From assembly GCF_007981265.1 (NCBI RefSeq), contig NZ_CP034363.1:2046001-2110000 (forward strand): a stretch of DNA of 64,000 nucleotides, read 5' to 3'. Source of the DNA: Pantoea sp. CCBC3-3-1 (GTDB taxonomy: Bacteria; Pseudomonadota; Gammaproteobacteria; Enterobacterales; Enterobacteriaceae). Shown one piece after another: positions 1 to 8,672 of the stretch. Both the position numbers and the translations under genes were made by a program. Positions within the stretch are counted from its first letter, which is position 1, and every line of letters begins with the position of its first letter. The notes beneath the pieces are model-generated. The model saw only the letters and a program-made list of their open reading frames with translations, searched no databases and had not been told where the DNA came from.

Positions 1-740
1 GCGGCGCGGCACGCATTCTGCGCGACTCTTATGGCATTCACGCGCACGAAGAAAAATCCGCCTCTGCGGCAGAAAAGAAAGCCCCACCGAAAGTCAGTTT
101 CCGCGTGCTGTTCCAGAAGCCTTATCGCGAACGCACCATCGTCACCAGCGTGATGAACGTCTGCATCTCGTTCGAATACACCGCCATCGCCTTTTTCCTG
201 CCGTCGATTCTGGCGCAGTTCCTTGGCGCTGGCATGTTCGAAACGATTTCCGCCTCGCTGGGGCTGAACGCACTGTTCGCCTTTACCGGCGGCCTGCTGG
301 GCATGCGGCTGGCGTGGAAATTCCCTTCCCGCCACGTGGCCATTGCCGGTTTCGCGCTGCAATTTATCGCGCTGGTGGCGCTGGCATTGGTCGGTCATCC
401 GCAGGCCACCTTCGGCGTGGTGTTTGCCATTCTGATGCTCGGCCTGTGGCTGTTCGCCGAAGGCTTCGGGCCTGGCGCGCAGATGATGATCTATCCGGCG
501 CTCTCCTATCCAACGCATATTCGCGCTACCGGCGTCGGCTTTGGCCGCTCGCTTTCCGGTATCGGTAGCGCACTGGCGCTGTTTGTTCTGCCCATTTTGC
601 AGGCCTCGTACGGCACTAACATGTTCTGGATTGTCTCGCTGGCCGCCATCATCCCGATCTGCTTCCTGATGGTGGTGCGCTTCGAACCGACGCGTCAGGA
701 CATTGACGACACTCAAGCTACTGGAGAATCCCATGTCTGA
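1..740 (+). CDS. MFS transporter, C-terminal part (5' end outside window)
   Basis: The reading frame is open from the left edge (first complete codon at base 3), so the gene starts upstream and about 245 residues are visible. These comprise a charged Lys/Glu/Ala-rich central loop, then six hydrophobic helices that look like the second half of a 12-helix major facilitator. A GTG at 105 lies inside this loop and is not a credible start. The stop overlaps the start of the next flavoprotein gene by 8 bases, so it belongs to the organosulfur operon. Import of a sulfur-containing organic substrate is inferred from context; the substrate cannot be read from the sequence. Confidence 0.85.
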   Translation, partial: GAARILRDSYGIHAHEEKSASAAEKKAPPKVSFRVLFQKPYRERTIVTSVMNVCISFEYTAIAFFLPSILAQFLGAGMFETISASLGLNALFAFTGGLLGMRLAWKFPSRHVAIAGFALQFIALVALALVGHPQATFGVVFAILMLGLWLFAEGFGPGAQMMIYPALSYPTHIRATGVGFGRSLSGIGSALALFVLPILQASYGTNMFWIVSLAAIIPICFLMVVRFEPTRQDIDDTQATGESHV

Positions 741-1944
741 ATCCAACACAGCACACTACAACGAGCTGGCTGCACGCTTCCGGCCAATCTTTGCCCGCAT
801 CGCCGAAGGCACCGTTGAACGCGAGCGGCGTCGTGCGCTGGCGCAGGAACCCATCCGCTGGCTGAAAGAAGCAGGATTCGGCACCTTACGTATCCCCCGT
901 AGCGAAGGTGGGCTGGGTGCAACGCTGCCGCAGCTGTTTCAGTTGCTGACCGAACTGGCGGAAGCCGACTCCAATCTGCCGCAGGCGCTCAGAGCACACT
1001 TTGCCTTTGTGGAAGACCGCCTGAACCAGCCGGACAGCGAGGAGCGTAAACGCTGGTTCCGCCGCTTTATCGACGGTGAGCTGGTAGGCAGTGGCTGGAG
1101 CGAAATCGGCAATCTGAAACTGGGGGAAGTATTAACCAAAGTCGCGCCCGCAGAAGAAGGCTGGCTGCTTGATGGCGAAAAGTTCTACAGCACCGGCACA
1201 CTCTACGCCGACTGGATCGATGTTTATGCTCAGCGCACCGACAACGGCCGCGACGTGATTGCGCTGGTGAACACGCATCAGGCGGAGGTTGAACGTGACG
1301 ATGACTGGGATGGTTTCGGCCAGCGCCTGACCGGCAGCGGCACCACGCGCTTTAAGCGGGCCAGGGTAGATCGGACGCACGTCTATGACTTCAGCGAACG
1401 CTTCCGTTATCAGACCGCCTTTTATCAACACGTTCTGTTGTCAACGCTGGCCGGAATTGGCCGCGCCGTCACCCGTGACGCAGCGAAAAGCGTGGCCGCC
1501 CGCAAGCGCATCTACAGCCACGGTAACGCGCCGCAGGTAAAACAGGACGTTCAGGTATTGCAGGTTGTCGGTCAGATCTCCAGCTGGGCCTGGTCGGTTG
1601 AGGCAACGGTCCAGCGCGCCACGCAGTCGTTACAGCTGGCGTTTGACGTTCATCAGCAGGGCGGTGATGACGCGCAAATTCGTGAGGCCAATGTTCAGGC
1701 GGAACTGGAAGCGGCGAAAGCGCAGGTCATTGCCAGCGATCTGATCCCGCGTGCGGCAACGGAGCTGTTTAACGCGCTCGGTGCGTCAGATACCCGTGTC
1801 AGCAAAGCGCTGGATCGCCACTGGCGCAACGCCCGCACGGTCGCCTCACACAATCCGGTGATCTATAAAACGCGCAACGTCGGCGACTGGGAAGTCAACG
1901 GTCACGAACCGACCTTTATCTGGCAAATCGGCAACGGTGAATAG
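733..1944 (+). CDS. Acyl-CoA dehydrogenase-fold flavoprotein, SfnB/DszC-like (paralogue 1)
   Basis: A 403-residue flavin-dependent oxidoreductase of the acyl-CoA dehydrogenase fold, in the branch with SfnB and DszC-type monooxygenases that use reduced FMN on organosulfur compounds. Visible family marks are the KFYSTGTLYADW stretch, the DDWDGFGQRLTGSGTTRF stretch and the C-terminal DRHWRNARTVASHNPV motif. The ATG at 733 is chosen over an upstream in-frame start because GGAGA lies 6 bases before it. It overlaps the MFS gene by 8 bases and is followed after 2 bases by paralogue 2. It is the most divergent of the three: its tail reads HNPVIYK instead of HDPVRWKY, so it may have a different substrate. 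Confidence 0.8.
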   Translation: MSESNTAHYNELAARFRPIFARIAEGTVERERRRALAQEPIRWLKEAGFGTLRIPRSEGGLGATLPQLFQLLTELAEADSNLPQALRAHFAFVEDRLNQPDSEERKRWFRRFIDGELVGSGWSEIGNLKLGEVLTKVAPAEEGWLLDGEKFYSTGTLYADWIDVYAQRTDNGRDVIALVNTHQAEVERDDDWDGFGQRLTGSGTTRFKRARVDRTHVYDFSERFRYQTAFYQHVLLSTLAGIGRAVTRDAAKSVAARKRIYSHGNAPQVKQDVQVLQVVGQISSWAWSVEATVQRATQSLQLAFDVHQQGGDDAQIREANVQAELEAAKAQVIASDLIPRAATELFNALGASDTRVSKALDRHWRNARTVASHNPVIYKTRNVGDWEVNGHEPTFIWQIGNGE

Positions 1945-1946
1945 CG

Positions 1947-3218
1947 ATGGCTTCTGAAAAACTAACGGCGGCCAGCGGGGCGAGCCTGGCTGCCCACAGC
2001 GAAAGCCCGCTCAGCGACATTGACTGGCAGCCCCCAGAGCCTGCCGCAGTGCTTGACAGCGAGCAACAGGCGCTTGCCGCAGCACGGCAGGTGGCGGCAC
2101 TGGCGGTGGCCGATGCGGCAACGCGCGACAGAGATCGTATTTATCCGCTGGAGGCGCTCTCGCTGTTCAGCCGCAGCGGCTTAGCCAGCCTTTCTGTTCC
2201 CCGTGCTTTTGGCGGCGGCGGGCTGCCTTATCGCACCGTGGCGGAGGTTTTCCGCCTGATCTCGGCAGCCGATCCGTCGCTGGGACAGATCCCGCAAAAC
2301 CACTTCGGCCTGATCCAGTTTGTTCGCGACGCGGGCACACCAGAACAACAGGCGGCGATATTCAAAGCGGTGGTCAACGGCCACCGGCTGGGCAACGGCG
2401 GGCCGGAGAAAAACAGCCGACACACGCGGGACGTGCAGGCACGGCTGCGACAAAGTGAACAGGGACTGCGGCTCAGCGGCGAGAAGTTTTATTCCACCGG
2501 CGCGCTCTTTGCCCACCTCATCGTCACCACCGCTGTTGATGATAACGGTAAGGCGGTCATGGCGTTTATACCGCGTCAGACACCGGGCCTGGAGATTATT
2601 GATGACTGGTCGGGCATCGGCCAGCGCACCACGGCCAGCGGCACGGTACGCCTGACGAACGTGTGGGTCGATCCGGCGCGGGTCATCGCGGTTCCCGACG
2701 CCGGGCAGCCTTCGCTGCGCGGCCCGGTTTCGCAGCTGATTCAGGCGGCCATCGATGCCGGAATCGCTCGCGGCGCTTTCGATGAGGCGTGTGAATTTAT
2801 CCGTCAGCACTCACGTCCGTGGGTGGACGCGGGCGTGGAGCGCAATGCTTGTGATCCGCACCTGCAGGCGGATGTCGGACGCGTCTGGATCGCGTTACAG
2901 GCGGCGGAAGCGTTGCTTCGGCGTGCGGCAAATACGCTGGACGCGCTCGATCCCCAACGGCTTGATGCGGCCGGTATTGCGCAGGCGTCCATTGCCGTTG
3001 CCGAGGCCAAAGTACTGACAACAAACGTTGCGCTGACAGCCAGCGAAAAGCTATTGGAATGGGGCGGCAGCCGATCTTCACTCAGTGAACATAATCTGGA
3101 TCGCCACTGGCGCAATGCGCGCACCCATACGTTACATGACCCGGTGCGCTGGAAGTATCACGCTATCGGTAACTATTACCTCAACGCGATTTTCCCGGCC
3201 CGTCATGCCTGGATTTAA
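1947..3218 (+). CDS. SfnB-family sulfur acquisition oxidoreductase (paralogue 2)
   Basis: A 423-residue acyl-CoA-dehydrogenase-fold flavoprotein. It carries the SfnB-type marks QIPQNHFG, KFYSTGALFAH, DDWSGIGQRTTASGTV and the C-terminal DRHWRNARTHTLHDPVRWKY. It has an N-terminal extension of about 25 residues compared with paralogue 3. SfnB-like proteins are known from sulfur-starvation regulons that release sulfur from dimethyl sulfone and related compounds; the substrate here is unknown. The start lies 2 bases after the previous stop, which implies translational coupling. The gene is clearly a duplicate of the next one. Confidence 0.82.
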   Translation: MASEKLTAASGASLAAHSESPLSDIDWQPPEPAAVLDSEQQALAAARQVAALAVADAATRDRDRIYPLEALSLFSRSGLASLSVPRAFGGGGLPYRTVAEVFRLISAADPSLGQIPQNHFGLIQFVRDAGTPEQQAAIFKAVVNGHRLGNGGPEKNSRHTRDVQARLRQSEQGLRLSGEKFYSTGALFAHLIVTTAVDDNGKAVMAFIPRQTPGLEIIDDWSGIGQRTTASGTVRLTNVWVDPARVIAVPDAGQPSLRGPVSQLIQAAIDAGIARGAFDEACEFIRQHSRPWVDAGVERNACDPHLQADVGRVWIALQAAEALLRRAANTLDALDPQRLDAAGIAQASIAVAEAKVLTTNVALTASEKLLEWGGSRSSLSEHNLDRHWRNARTHTLHDPVRWKYHAIGNYYLNAIFPARHAWI

Positions 3219-3227
3219 GGAACGCAC

Positions 3228-4430
3228 ATGAGCCAGGTTAAGCCAAAACAGCCCGCCGCCGTCATTACCAGCGAGGCTCAGGCGCTCAGCGTGGCGCACG
3301 CGCTGGCTGCACAGTTTCGCCCTGAATCGAGCCTGCGCGACCGTGAGCGACAGCTGCCTGATACGCAGCTTCAGGCGCTGTTTGCATCAGGGCTGGGTGC
3401 GATAACCGTGCCGGCCGCCTTTGGCGGTGCGGCCGTCTCCAGCGTCGTAGTGGCGCAGATCATTGCGATCCTGAGCGAAGCCGATGCCGCCATCGGGCAA
3501 ATCCCGCAGAACCACTTTTACGCGCTGGAAGTGCTGCGGGTAAACGGCTCGGCCAGCCAGCAGCGGCGTTTGTATCGGGAAGTGCTGGATGGCGTGCATT
3601 TGGGCAACGCCCTGGCAGAATTCCGCACCCCGGCCGCGCATCATCGCAGCACGTCGGTTTTGCCGCAGGGCGACGGTTTTTTGCTACAGGGGCAGAAGTT
3701 CTATGCCACCGGCGCGATCTGGGCCGACCGCATTCCCACCGCTGCACGCGATGGTGACGGCAAAGAACAGCTGGTGTTTGTGCCGCGCGAACAGGCTGGC
3801 GTCAGCGTAACCGACGACTGGTCGGGCTTTGGTCAGCGTACTACCGGCAGCGGTACCGTCATCTTTGAAGCCGTGATTATCGATCCGCAGGATATCGTGC
3901 CGTTTCAGAGCGCCTTTGAGCGGCCCACGGCGGTCGGCCCTTTTGCGCAAATTATGCATGCCGCCATCGATCAGGGCATTGCCCGCGCGGCCTTCAGTGA
4001 GATGCTCGACTTTATTCGTACCAAAGCACGCCCGTGGCCCGACGCGGGCGTGGAGCGGGCCGCAGACGATCCGCTGCTGATCGATCGTGTGGGACAAATG
4101 GCGGCGCGTTTGCAGGCAGGAGAAGCCTTACTGGAAGATGCAGGCGAGGCCGTGGATACCGCGCAGCGCGAACCTGATGCACAACGGGTTGCGCATGCTT
4201 CCATACAGGTTGCCGCCGCGCGCGCCTGGACAACGGAGTGCGCGCTGGAAGCGGCAAACCTGCTGTTTGAGCTTTCAGGCACCCGCTCGGCGCTGCGGGA
4301 ACATAATTTTGACCGCCACTGGCGCAATGCGCGTACCCATACGCTGCACGATCCGGTGCGCTGGAAATATCCACTGATTGGCGACTACATACTGAACGGC
4401 ACGCTGCCACCGCGCAGGGGGACAATATGA
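3228..4430 (+). CDS. SfnB-family sulfur acquisition oxidoreductase (paralogue 3)
   Basis: A 400-residue member of the same flavoprotein family, with QIPQNHFYALEVLR, KFYATGAIWADR, DDWSGFGQRTTGSGTV and DRHWRNARTHTLHDPVRWKY. AAGGAACGC before the ATG supplies the ribosome-binding site. The stop codon overlaps the start of the downstream monooxygenase (ATGA). Paralogues 2 and 3 share the same order of motifs and probably arose by tandem duplication. They may handle different chain lengths or oxidation states of the substrate; that is inference. Confidence 0.82.
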   Translation: MSQVKPKQPAAVITSEAQALSVAHALAAQFRPESSLRDRERQLPDTQLQALFASGLGAITVPAAFGGAAVSSVVVAQIIAILSEADAAIGQIPQNHFYALEVLRVNGSASQQRRLYREVLDGVHLGNALAEFRTPAAHHRSTSVLPQGDGFLLQGQKFYATGAIWADRIPTAARDGDGKEQLVFVPREQAGVSVTDDWSGFGQRTTGSGTVIFEAVIIDPQDIVPFQSAFERPTAVGPFAQIMHAAIDQGIARAAFSEMLDFIRTKARPWPDAGVERAADDPLLIDRVGQMAARLQAGEALLEDAGEAVDTAQREPDAQRVAHASIQVAAARAWTTECALEAANLLFELSGTRSALREHNFDRHWRNARTHTLHDPVRWKYPLIGDYILNGTLPPRRGTI

Positions 4431-5791
4431 AGCCGGCAAAACAGCTGTTACTGAACGCGTTTAACATGAACTGCGTTGGCCATATTCATCATGGCATGTG
4501 GACGCATCCGCAGGATCGTTCCACCGAATTTAACGATCTGGATTACTGGCTGGATCTGGCGAAAACGCTGGAACGCGGCCTGTTTGACGGTCTGTTTATT
4601 GCCGATATCATCGGCGTTTATGACGTTTATCAGCAGGGCATTGCGTTGACGGCCAGCGAATCTATTCAGCTGCCGGTTAACGATCCGCTGATGCTGGTAT
4701 CGGCAATGGCCAGCGTGACGCAGCATCTGGGCTTCGGCCTGACGGCGAATCTCAGCTACGAAGCGCCTTATCCGTTCGCCCGACGCTTATCTACCCTTGA
4801 CCATCTGACCAAAGGCCGCGTGGGCTGGAACATCGTTACCGGCTATCTCGACAGCGCCGCCCGGGCGATGGGGCAGACCGAGCTGGTGAGCCACGATCGT
4901 CGCTATGACCAGGCCGATGAGTTTCTTGAGGTCTGCTATCGCCTGTGGGAAGGCAGTTGGGAAGAGGATGCGGTGATCAATGATAAAGCGTGCAGGCGTT
5001 ATGCCGACGCCAGCAAAATTCACCCGGTACGCCATCAGGGCGAATTTTATCAGCTGGAAGGCTATCACCTCTCGCAGCCTTCGCCGCAGCGCACGCCGCT
5101 GCTGTTTCAGGCGGGAAGCTCCGGGCGCGGCACGCGTTTTGCGGCAAATCATGCGGAATGCACCTTTGTGAATGGGCGGACGCCGCAGGCGATGCGAATT
5201 CAGTCGGATAAGCTGCGTCGGGCAGCACAGGATGCGGGCCGCCAGCCTGACGATCTGAAGATTTTTATGGGCATCTCGGTGATCGTTGCGCCGACCGAAA
5301 GCGAAGCGCAGGAGAAATACCGTGAGTATCTGCGCTATGCCAGCCCGGAGGCGGGCGTGGCGCATTTTTCCAGTTCCATCGGCATCGATCTGGCGCAGTT
5401 CGGGCTGGACGAACCGATCCGCAGCGGCCCGACGCGGGCCATCGAATCCGTCAGCAAAGCCTTTGAAGGCTGGACGCGGCGGCAGCTGCTAGAGCAGCAC
5501 GCGCTCGGCGGCCGCTACGCGCTGATTGTCGGCAATCCGTCGCAGGTGGCGGAGGCATTGATCAACTGGCTTGATGAAGGCGGCATCGACGGTTTTAACC
5601 TGACGCGCATCGTGAATCCGCAAAGCTATATCGACTTTATCGATCTGGTGGTACCGGAACTTCAGCTGCGCGGACGCTATAAAACCGGCTATCAGCCCGG
5701 CACCTTTAGAAAAAAACTTTTTGGCGATAACAGGCTGCCGGATCGTCATCCGGCGGCTCGCGACCGCATCACTTCTGGGGATCCACGATGA
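4427..5791 (+). CDS. LLM-class FMN-dependent monooxygenase, NtaA/SnaA/DszA family
   Basis: A 454-residue two-component flavin monooxygenase of the bacterial luciferase-like superfamily. The N-terminal FNMNCVGHIHHGMWTHP, the FDGLFIADIIGVYD segment, the KGRVGWNIVTGYLDSAARAMG segment and LLFQAGSSGRGTRFAA around residue 230 are typical of the NtaA/DszA branch. These enzymes need FMNH2 from a separate reductase, and none is encoded in the visible operon. The start is coupled to the previous stop (ATGA), and the next gene is coupled the same way. Cleavage of a C-S bond in a sulfone or sulfonate-like compound is the inferred job. Confidence 0.85.
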   Translation: MKPAKQLLLNAFNMNCVGHIHHGMWTHPQDRSTEFNDLDYWLDLAKTLERGLFDGLFIADIIGVYDVYQQGIALTASESIQLPVNDPLMLVSAMASVTQHLGFGLTANLSYEAPYPFARRLSTLDHLTKGRVGWNIVTGYLDSAARAMGQTELVSHDRRYDQADEFLEVCYRLWEGSWEEDAVINDKACRRYADASKIHPVRHQGEFYQLEGYHLSQPSPQRTPLLFQAGSSGRGTRFAANHAECTFVNGRTPQAMRIQSDKLRRAAQDAGRQPDDLKIFMGISVIVAPTESEAQEKYREYLRYASPEAGVAHFSSSIGIDLAQFGLDEPIRSGPTRAIESVSKAFEGWTRRQLLEQHALGGRYALIVGNPSQVAEALINWLDEGGIDGFNLTRIVNPQSYIDFIDLVVPELQLRGRYKTGYQPGTFRKKLFGDNRLPDRHPAARDRITSGDPR

Positions 5792-6588
5792 CATTTAAAC
5801 ACCTTTTGCTGGCCGGGATTTTGGGCCTGACTTCGACGGCAACGCTGGCGGCAAACTACGACGGGCCGCTGAAAGTCGGCACCACATCCGCCTTTGCGCC
5901 GCCGCTGGAAACCGCCGTAGCCGAGGCGAAAAAGCAGGGACTTGCCGTCGATCTGATCGAATTCAGCGACTGGACCGCGCCCAACGTCAGCCTTGAAAAC
6001 GGCGATATTGACGTGAATCTGTTTCAGCATCAGCCGTTCCTTGATAACGCTAACCAGCAGGGCGGCTTTCACCTGGTGAAATACGCGCCCGCAATCATCA
6101 ATAACGTCGGGCTTTATTCGCTGAAACACAGTAGCCTGGCGCAGATCCCCGATGGCGGCACGGTAGCCATCGCCAACGATCCGATTAACGGCGGGCGCGG
6201 GCTGCTGCTGTTGCAAAAAGCGGGGCTGCTCAGGCTCAAGCCAGGCGCCGGGCTGAAATCTACCCTGGATGATATTGTGGAAAATCCAAAGCATTTGAGG
6301 ATCCTCGAAGTGGAGGCGGTACAGCTTTCCCGCTCGCTGGAAGAGGTCGATCTGGCGCAGGGCTATCCGCATTATCTGCGCGCGTCGGGGGTGATCGATC
6401 CAAACAACGCGTTGCTGTTTGACGGGCTGGAACACCCTGAATACGTTATTCAGTTTGTCATTCGCGATGGGCATCAGGACGATCCAAGACTGAAAAAGTT
6501 TGTCGACATCTATCAGCATTCCCCGGTGGTTCGCGCCAGCCTGGATAAATTTTACGGCAAGCTTTATCAGCCTGGCTGGAGCCAGTAA
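5788..6588 (+). CDS. MetQ/NlpA-family ABC substrate-binding protein
   Basis: A 266-residue periplasmic binding protein of the NlpA/MetQ type. Residues 1-21 are a Sec signal ending in TATLA before ANYDGP. There is no lipobox cysteine, so unlike E. coli MetQ it should be a soluble periplasmic protein. Family marks are VGTTSAFAPPLE, NGDIDVNLFQHQPFLD, VAIANDPINGGRGLLLLQ and the C-terminal SPVVRASLDKFYG. Its start overlaps the monooxygenase stop, and its TAA overlaps the ATG of the ATPase gene. Because it is locked into the organosulfur operon, the ligand may be a sulfur compound other than methionine. Confidence 0.9.
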   Translation: MTFKHLLLAGILGLTSTATLAANYDGPLKVGTTSAFAPPLETAVAEAKKQGLAVDLIEFSDWTAPNVSLENGDIDVNLFQHQPFLDNANQQGGFHLVKYAPAIINNVGLYSLKHSSLAQIPDGGTVAIANDPINGGRGLLLLQKAGLLRLKPGAGLKSTLDDIVENPKHLRILEVEAVQLSRSLEEVDLAQGYPHYLRASGVIDPNNALLFDGLEHPEYVIQFVIRDGHQDDPRLKKFVDIYQHSPVVRASLDKFYGKLYQPGWSQ

Positions 6589-7679
6589 TGGTCAGTTTTG
6601 CCTGGCCGGAGCAGGCCACGGAAACAGAACAATCGGTGCGGACGAGCAGTCGTGTGCATATTGCCGTAAGCGGCCTGGTGAAACGCTATCCGGGCCAGCA
6701 CAGCGATGCGTTGCAGGAGATCAACCTGCATATTCCCCACGGCGACATCTTCGGCATTATTGGACGCAGCGGCGCCGGGAAATCATCGTTAATCCGCTGT
6801 CTTAACCGGCTGGAAAATCCTTCTGCTGGCAGCGTGGTGATCGAGGGTGTTGATATCGGCAGCCTGTCCGCCACCGAGCTGGTGAACTGGCGTCGCGGCA
6901 CCGGCATGATCTTCCAGCACTTCAATTTGCTGTCGGCAAAAACGGTACGCGAGAACGTTGAATTACCGCTGCGCGTTGCGGGTGTCGCGAAGCCGCAACG
7001 CCAGCGCAAGGTCGATGAACTGCTGGCGCTGGTGGGGCTGGAAGCCTGGCAGCATGCTTATCCGGCCCAGCTTTCCGGCGGCCAAAAGCAGCGCGTGGGG
7101 ATTGCCCGCGCGCTGGTTCACGATCCCCAACTGCTATTGTGCGATGAGGCGACCTCGGCGCTTGACCCGGAAACCACGCGGGCAATCCTCGCCCTGCTGC
7201 GTGATATCAACCGGCAGAAGGGCATCACTATCGTGCTGATCACCCATGAGATGGATGTGATCCACGATTTGTGTCACCAGGTCGCGGTACTGGAACAGGG
7301 AAGGATTATTGAACAGGGCCCGGTATGGCAGGTGTATGGTGACCCGCAGCAGGAGACCACGCGGCTGTTGCTGAATCCGCATTCTGCCAGCCTGCCGGAA
7401 CCGCTGGCAGATCGGCTTCTGCCTCAGCCCTCGCCCTTTTCCCGCCCGCTAATCTGTCTGCATTATACCGGGCAGGGCGCGGTGCCGGATCTGGCCAAAC
7501 TGGCTGTCGTGTCTGGCAGCGAGCTGACGCTGGTTCAGAGCGCGCTGGAATGGGTGCAGGGACGGCAAATTGGACGGTTGTTACTGCTGGCAGCGGCCAG
7601 CGGACAGCGTTTTCAGGCAGAAGATATTTCAGGGCGACTCGCCGATCGTGTGGAGGTAATAGGTTATGTTAGCGCTTGA
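6588..7679 (+). CDS. MetN-like methionine-type ABC transporter ATP-binding protein
   Basis: A 363-residue ABC ATPase. The Walker A is GRSGAGKSS, the signature is LSGGQKQRVGIARAL and the Walker B ends in LLLCDEATSALDPET. After residue 270 it has a C-terminal extension of the NIL regulatory-domain kind, which in MetN binds methionine to shut down transport. The first 25 or so residues are an extension before the ABC core. It lies between the binding protein and the permease genes and overlaps both. Together they form a complete MetNIQ-type importer dedicated to this cluster. Confidence 0.9.
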   Translation: MVSFAWPEQATETEQSVRTSSRVHIAVSGLVKRYPGQHSDALQEINLHIPHGDIFGIIGRSGAGKSSLIRCLNRLENPSAGSVVIEGVDIGSLSATELVNWRRGTGMIFQHFNLLSAKTVRENVELPLRVAGVAKPQRQRKVDELLALVGLEAWQHAYPAQLSGGQKQRVGIARALVHDPQLLLCDEATSALDPETTRAILALLRDINRQKGITIVLITHEMDVIHDLCHQVAVLEQGRIIEQGPVWQVYGDPQQETTRLLLNPHSASLPEPLADRLLPQPSPFSRPLICLHYTGQGAVPDLAKLAVVSGSELTLVQSALEWVQGRQIGRLLLLAAASGQRFQAEDISGRLADRVEVIGYVSA

Positions 7680-8313
7680 TCGACTGTGGCAGGGATTCCT
7701 TGATACGCTGATGATGGTGGGATGTTCCTCGCTGGCCGCGCTGCTGTCTGGTCTGCCGCTGGCGGTGATCCTTGTGACGTCCGGCCGGGGAAATCTCTTT
7801 CCCGCACCGACGGTAAACCGCCTGCTCGGCTGGCTGGTCAATCTGTTCCGCTCGGTACCGTTTCTGATTTTGATGGTGGCACTGATCCCCTTTACCCGTC
7901 TGATTGTGGGCACCAGCTACGGCGTCTGGGCGGCGGTAGTGCCGCTGACGCTGGCGGCAACGCCCTTCTTTGCCCGCATCGCCGAAGTCAGCCTGCGCGA
8001 AGTGGACAAAGGGCTGATCGAGGCGGCGCAGGCGATGGGTTTTCATCGCTGGCACATTATCTGGCACGTGCTGCTGCCGGAAGCGCGGCCCGGCATCGTC
8101 AGCGGTTTTACCATTACGCTGGTGACAATGATCAACGCCTCGGCAATGGCAGGCGCTATTGGCGCGGGCGGACTCGGGGATCTGGCTTACCGCTACGGCT
8201 ATCAGCGTTTCGATACCCAGGTCATGGTGACGGTGATCGTGGTGCTGGTAGCATTAGTTACGCTGCTGCAACTCTGCGGCGATCGCCTGTCGCGTCGGTT
8301 AAATCATCGCTGA
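7666..8313 (+). CDS. MetI-like methionine-type ABC transporter permease
   Basis: A 215-residue inner-membrane permease with about five hydrophobic helices. It has the EAA-type coupling loop (EAAQAMGFHRWHIIWHVLLPEA) and the MetI-like NLFRSVPFLILMVALIP and TLVTMINASAMAGAIGAGG segments. Its start lies 14 bases inside the ATPase gene, which implies coupling. It is the last gene of the operon; the following gene pair has its own promoter-like sequence. Confidence 0.9.
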   Translation: MLALDRLWQGFLDTLMMVGCSSLAALLSGLPLAVILVTSGRGNLFPAPTVNRLLGWLVNLFRSVPFLILMVALIPFTRLIVGTSYGVWAAVVPLTLAATPFFARIAEVSLREVDKGLIEAAQAMGFHRWHIIWHVLLPEARPGIVSGFTITLVTMINASAMAGAIGAGGLGDLAYRYGYQRFDTQVMVTVIVVLVALVTLLQLCGDRLSRRLNHR

Positions 8314-8366
8314 ACCGACAGCTGTTGCATCAAATCGCGAAATGCTATAGACAGGCTGTCAGGTAA

Positions 8367-8394
8367 TTCTTATTATTTGGCGTTGTCTTATAAT
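8367..8394 (+). promoter_or_regulatory. Candidate sigma-70 promoter for the orphan gene pair
   Basis: A perfect TATAAT lies at 8389-8394 with a weak TTCTTA 16 bases upstream. The site is in the 143-base gap after the MetI-like gene and would drive the two small unrecognised genes independently of the organosulfur operon. Confidence 0.45.
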
Positions 8395-8456
8395 CAGGCA
8401 GAGCACCAACACTGTTTTCTTCTGCCATGCTTATAACGAGACCCTCAGGAGGATTT

Positions 8457-8663
8457 ATGACCGACTTTTTCCGCCGTGGATTCGCCAGGATGTTGGCTGC
8501 ACCCGCTAAGCTGATGCATGGATCTATTCGCCAAAACATTCAACATTCCGACAGCAGTAAAATTCTTACGGACGCTAATGGTAATGCGTCATTAAACATG
8601 AATAATCAACATGTTCGCGAATCAATGCGCGCTCGTATGGAAGAGCTTGCCCGGGAACGCTAA
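8457..8663 (+). CDS. Small protein of unknown function (68 residues)
   Basis: I do not recognise this gene. The ATG is preceded by a strong AGGAGG 4 bases upstream, better than an in-frame start 30 bases earlier. The product is basic and probably soluble. An N-terminal Phe/Arg/Ala/Leu-rich segment (FFRRGFARMLAAP) could form an amphipathic helix, a polar middle is rich in Asn and Ser, and a charged helix (RESMRARMEELARER) ends it. It lies 9 bases before the membrane-protein gene on the same strand, so the two are probably co-transcribed and functionally linked. Confidence 0.7.
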   Translation: MTDFFRRGFARMLAAPAKLMHGSIRQNIQHSDSSKILTDANGNASLNMNNQHVRESMRARMEELARER

Positions 8664-8672
8664 GGAAAAGCA

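Noticed and set aside
5788..5860. MetQ-like protein as a lipoprotein.
   Set aside because: The signal peptide ends in TATLA before ANYD with no cysteine, so there is no lipobox.
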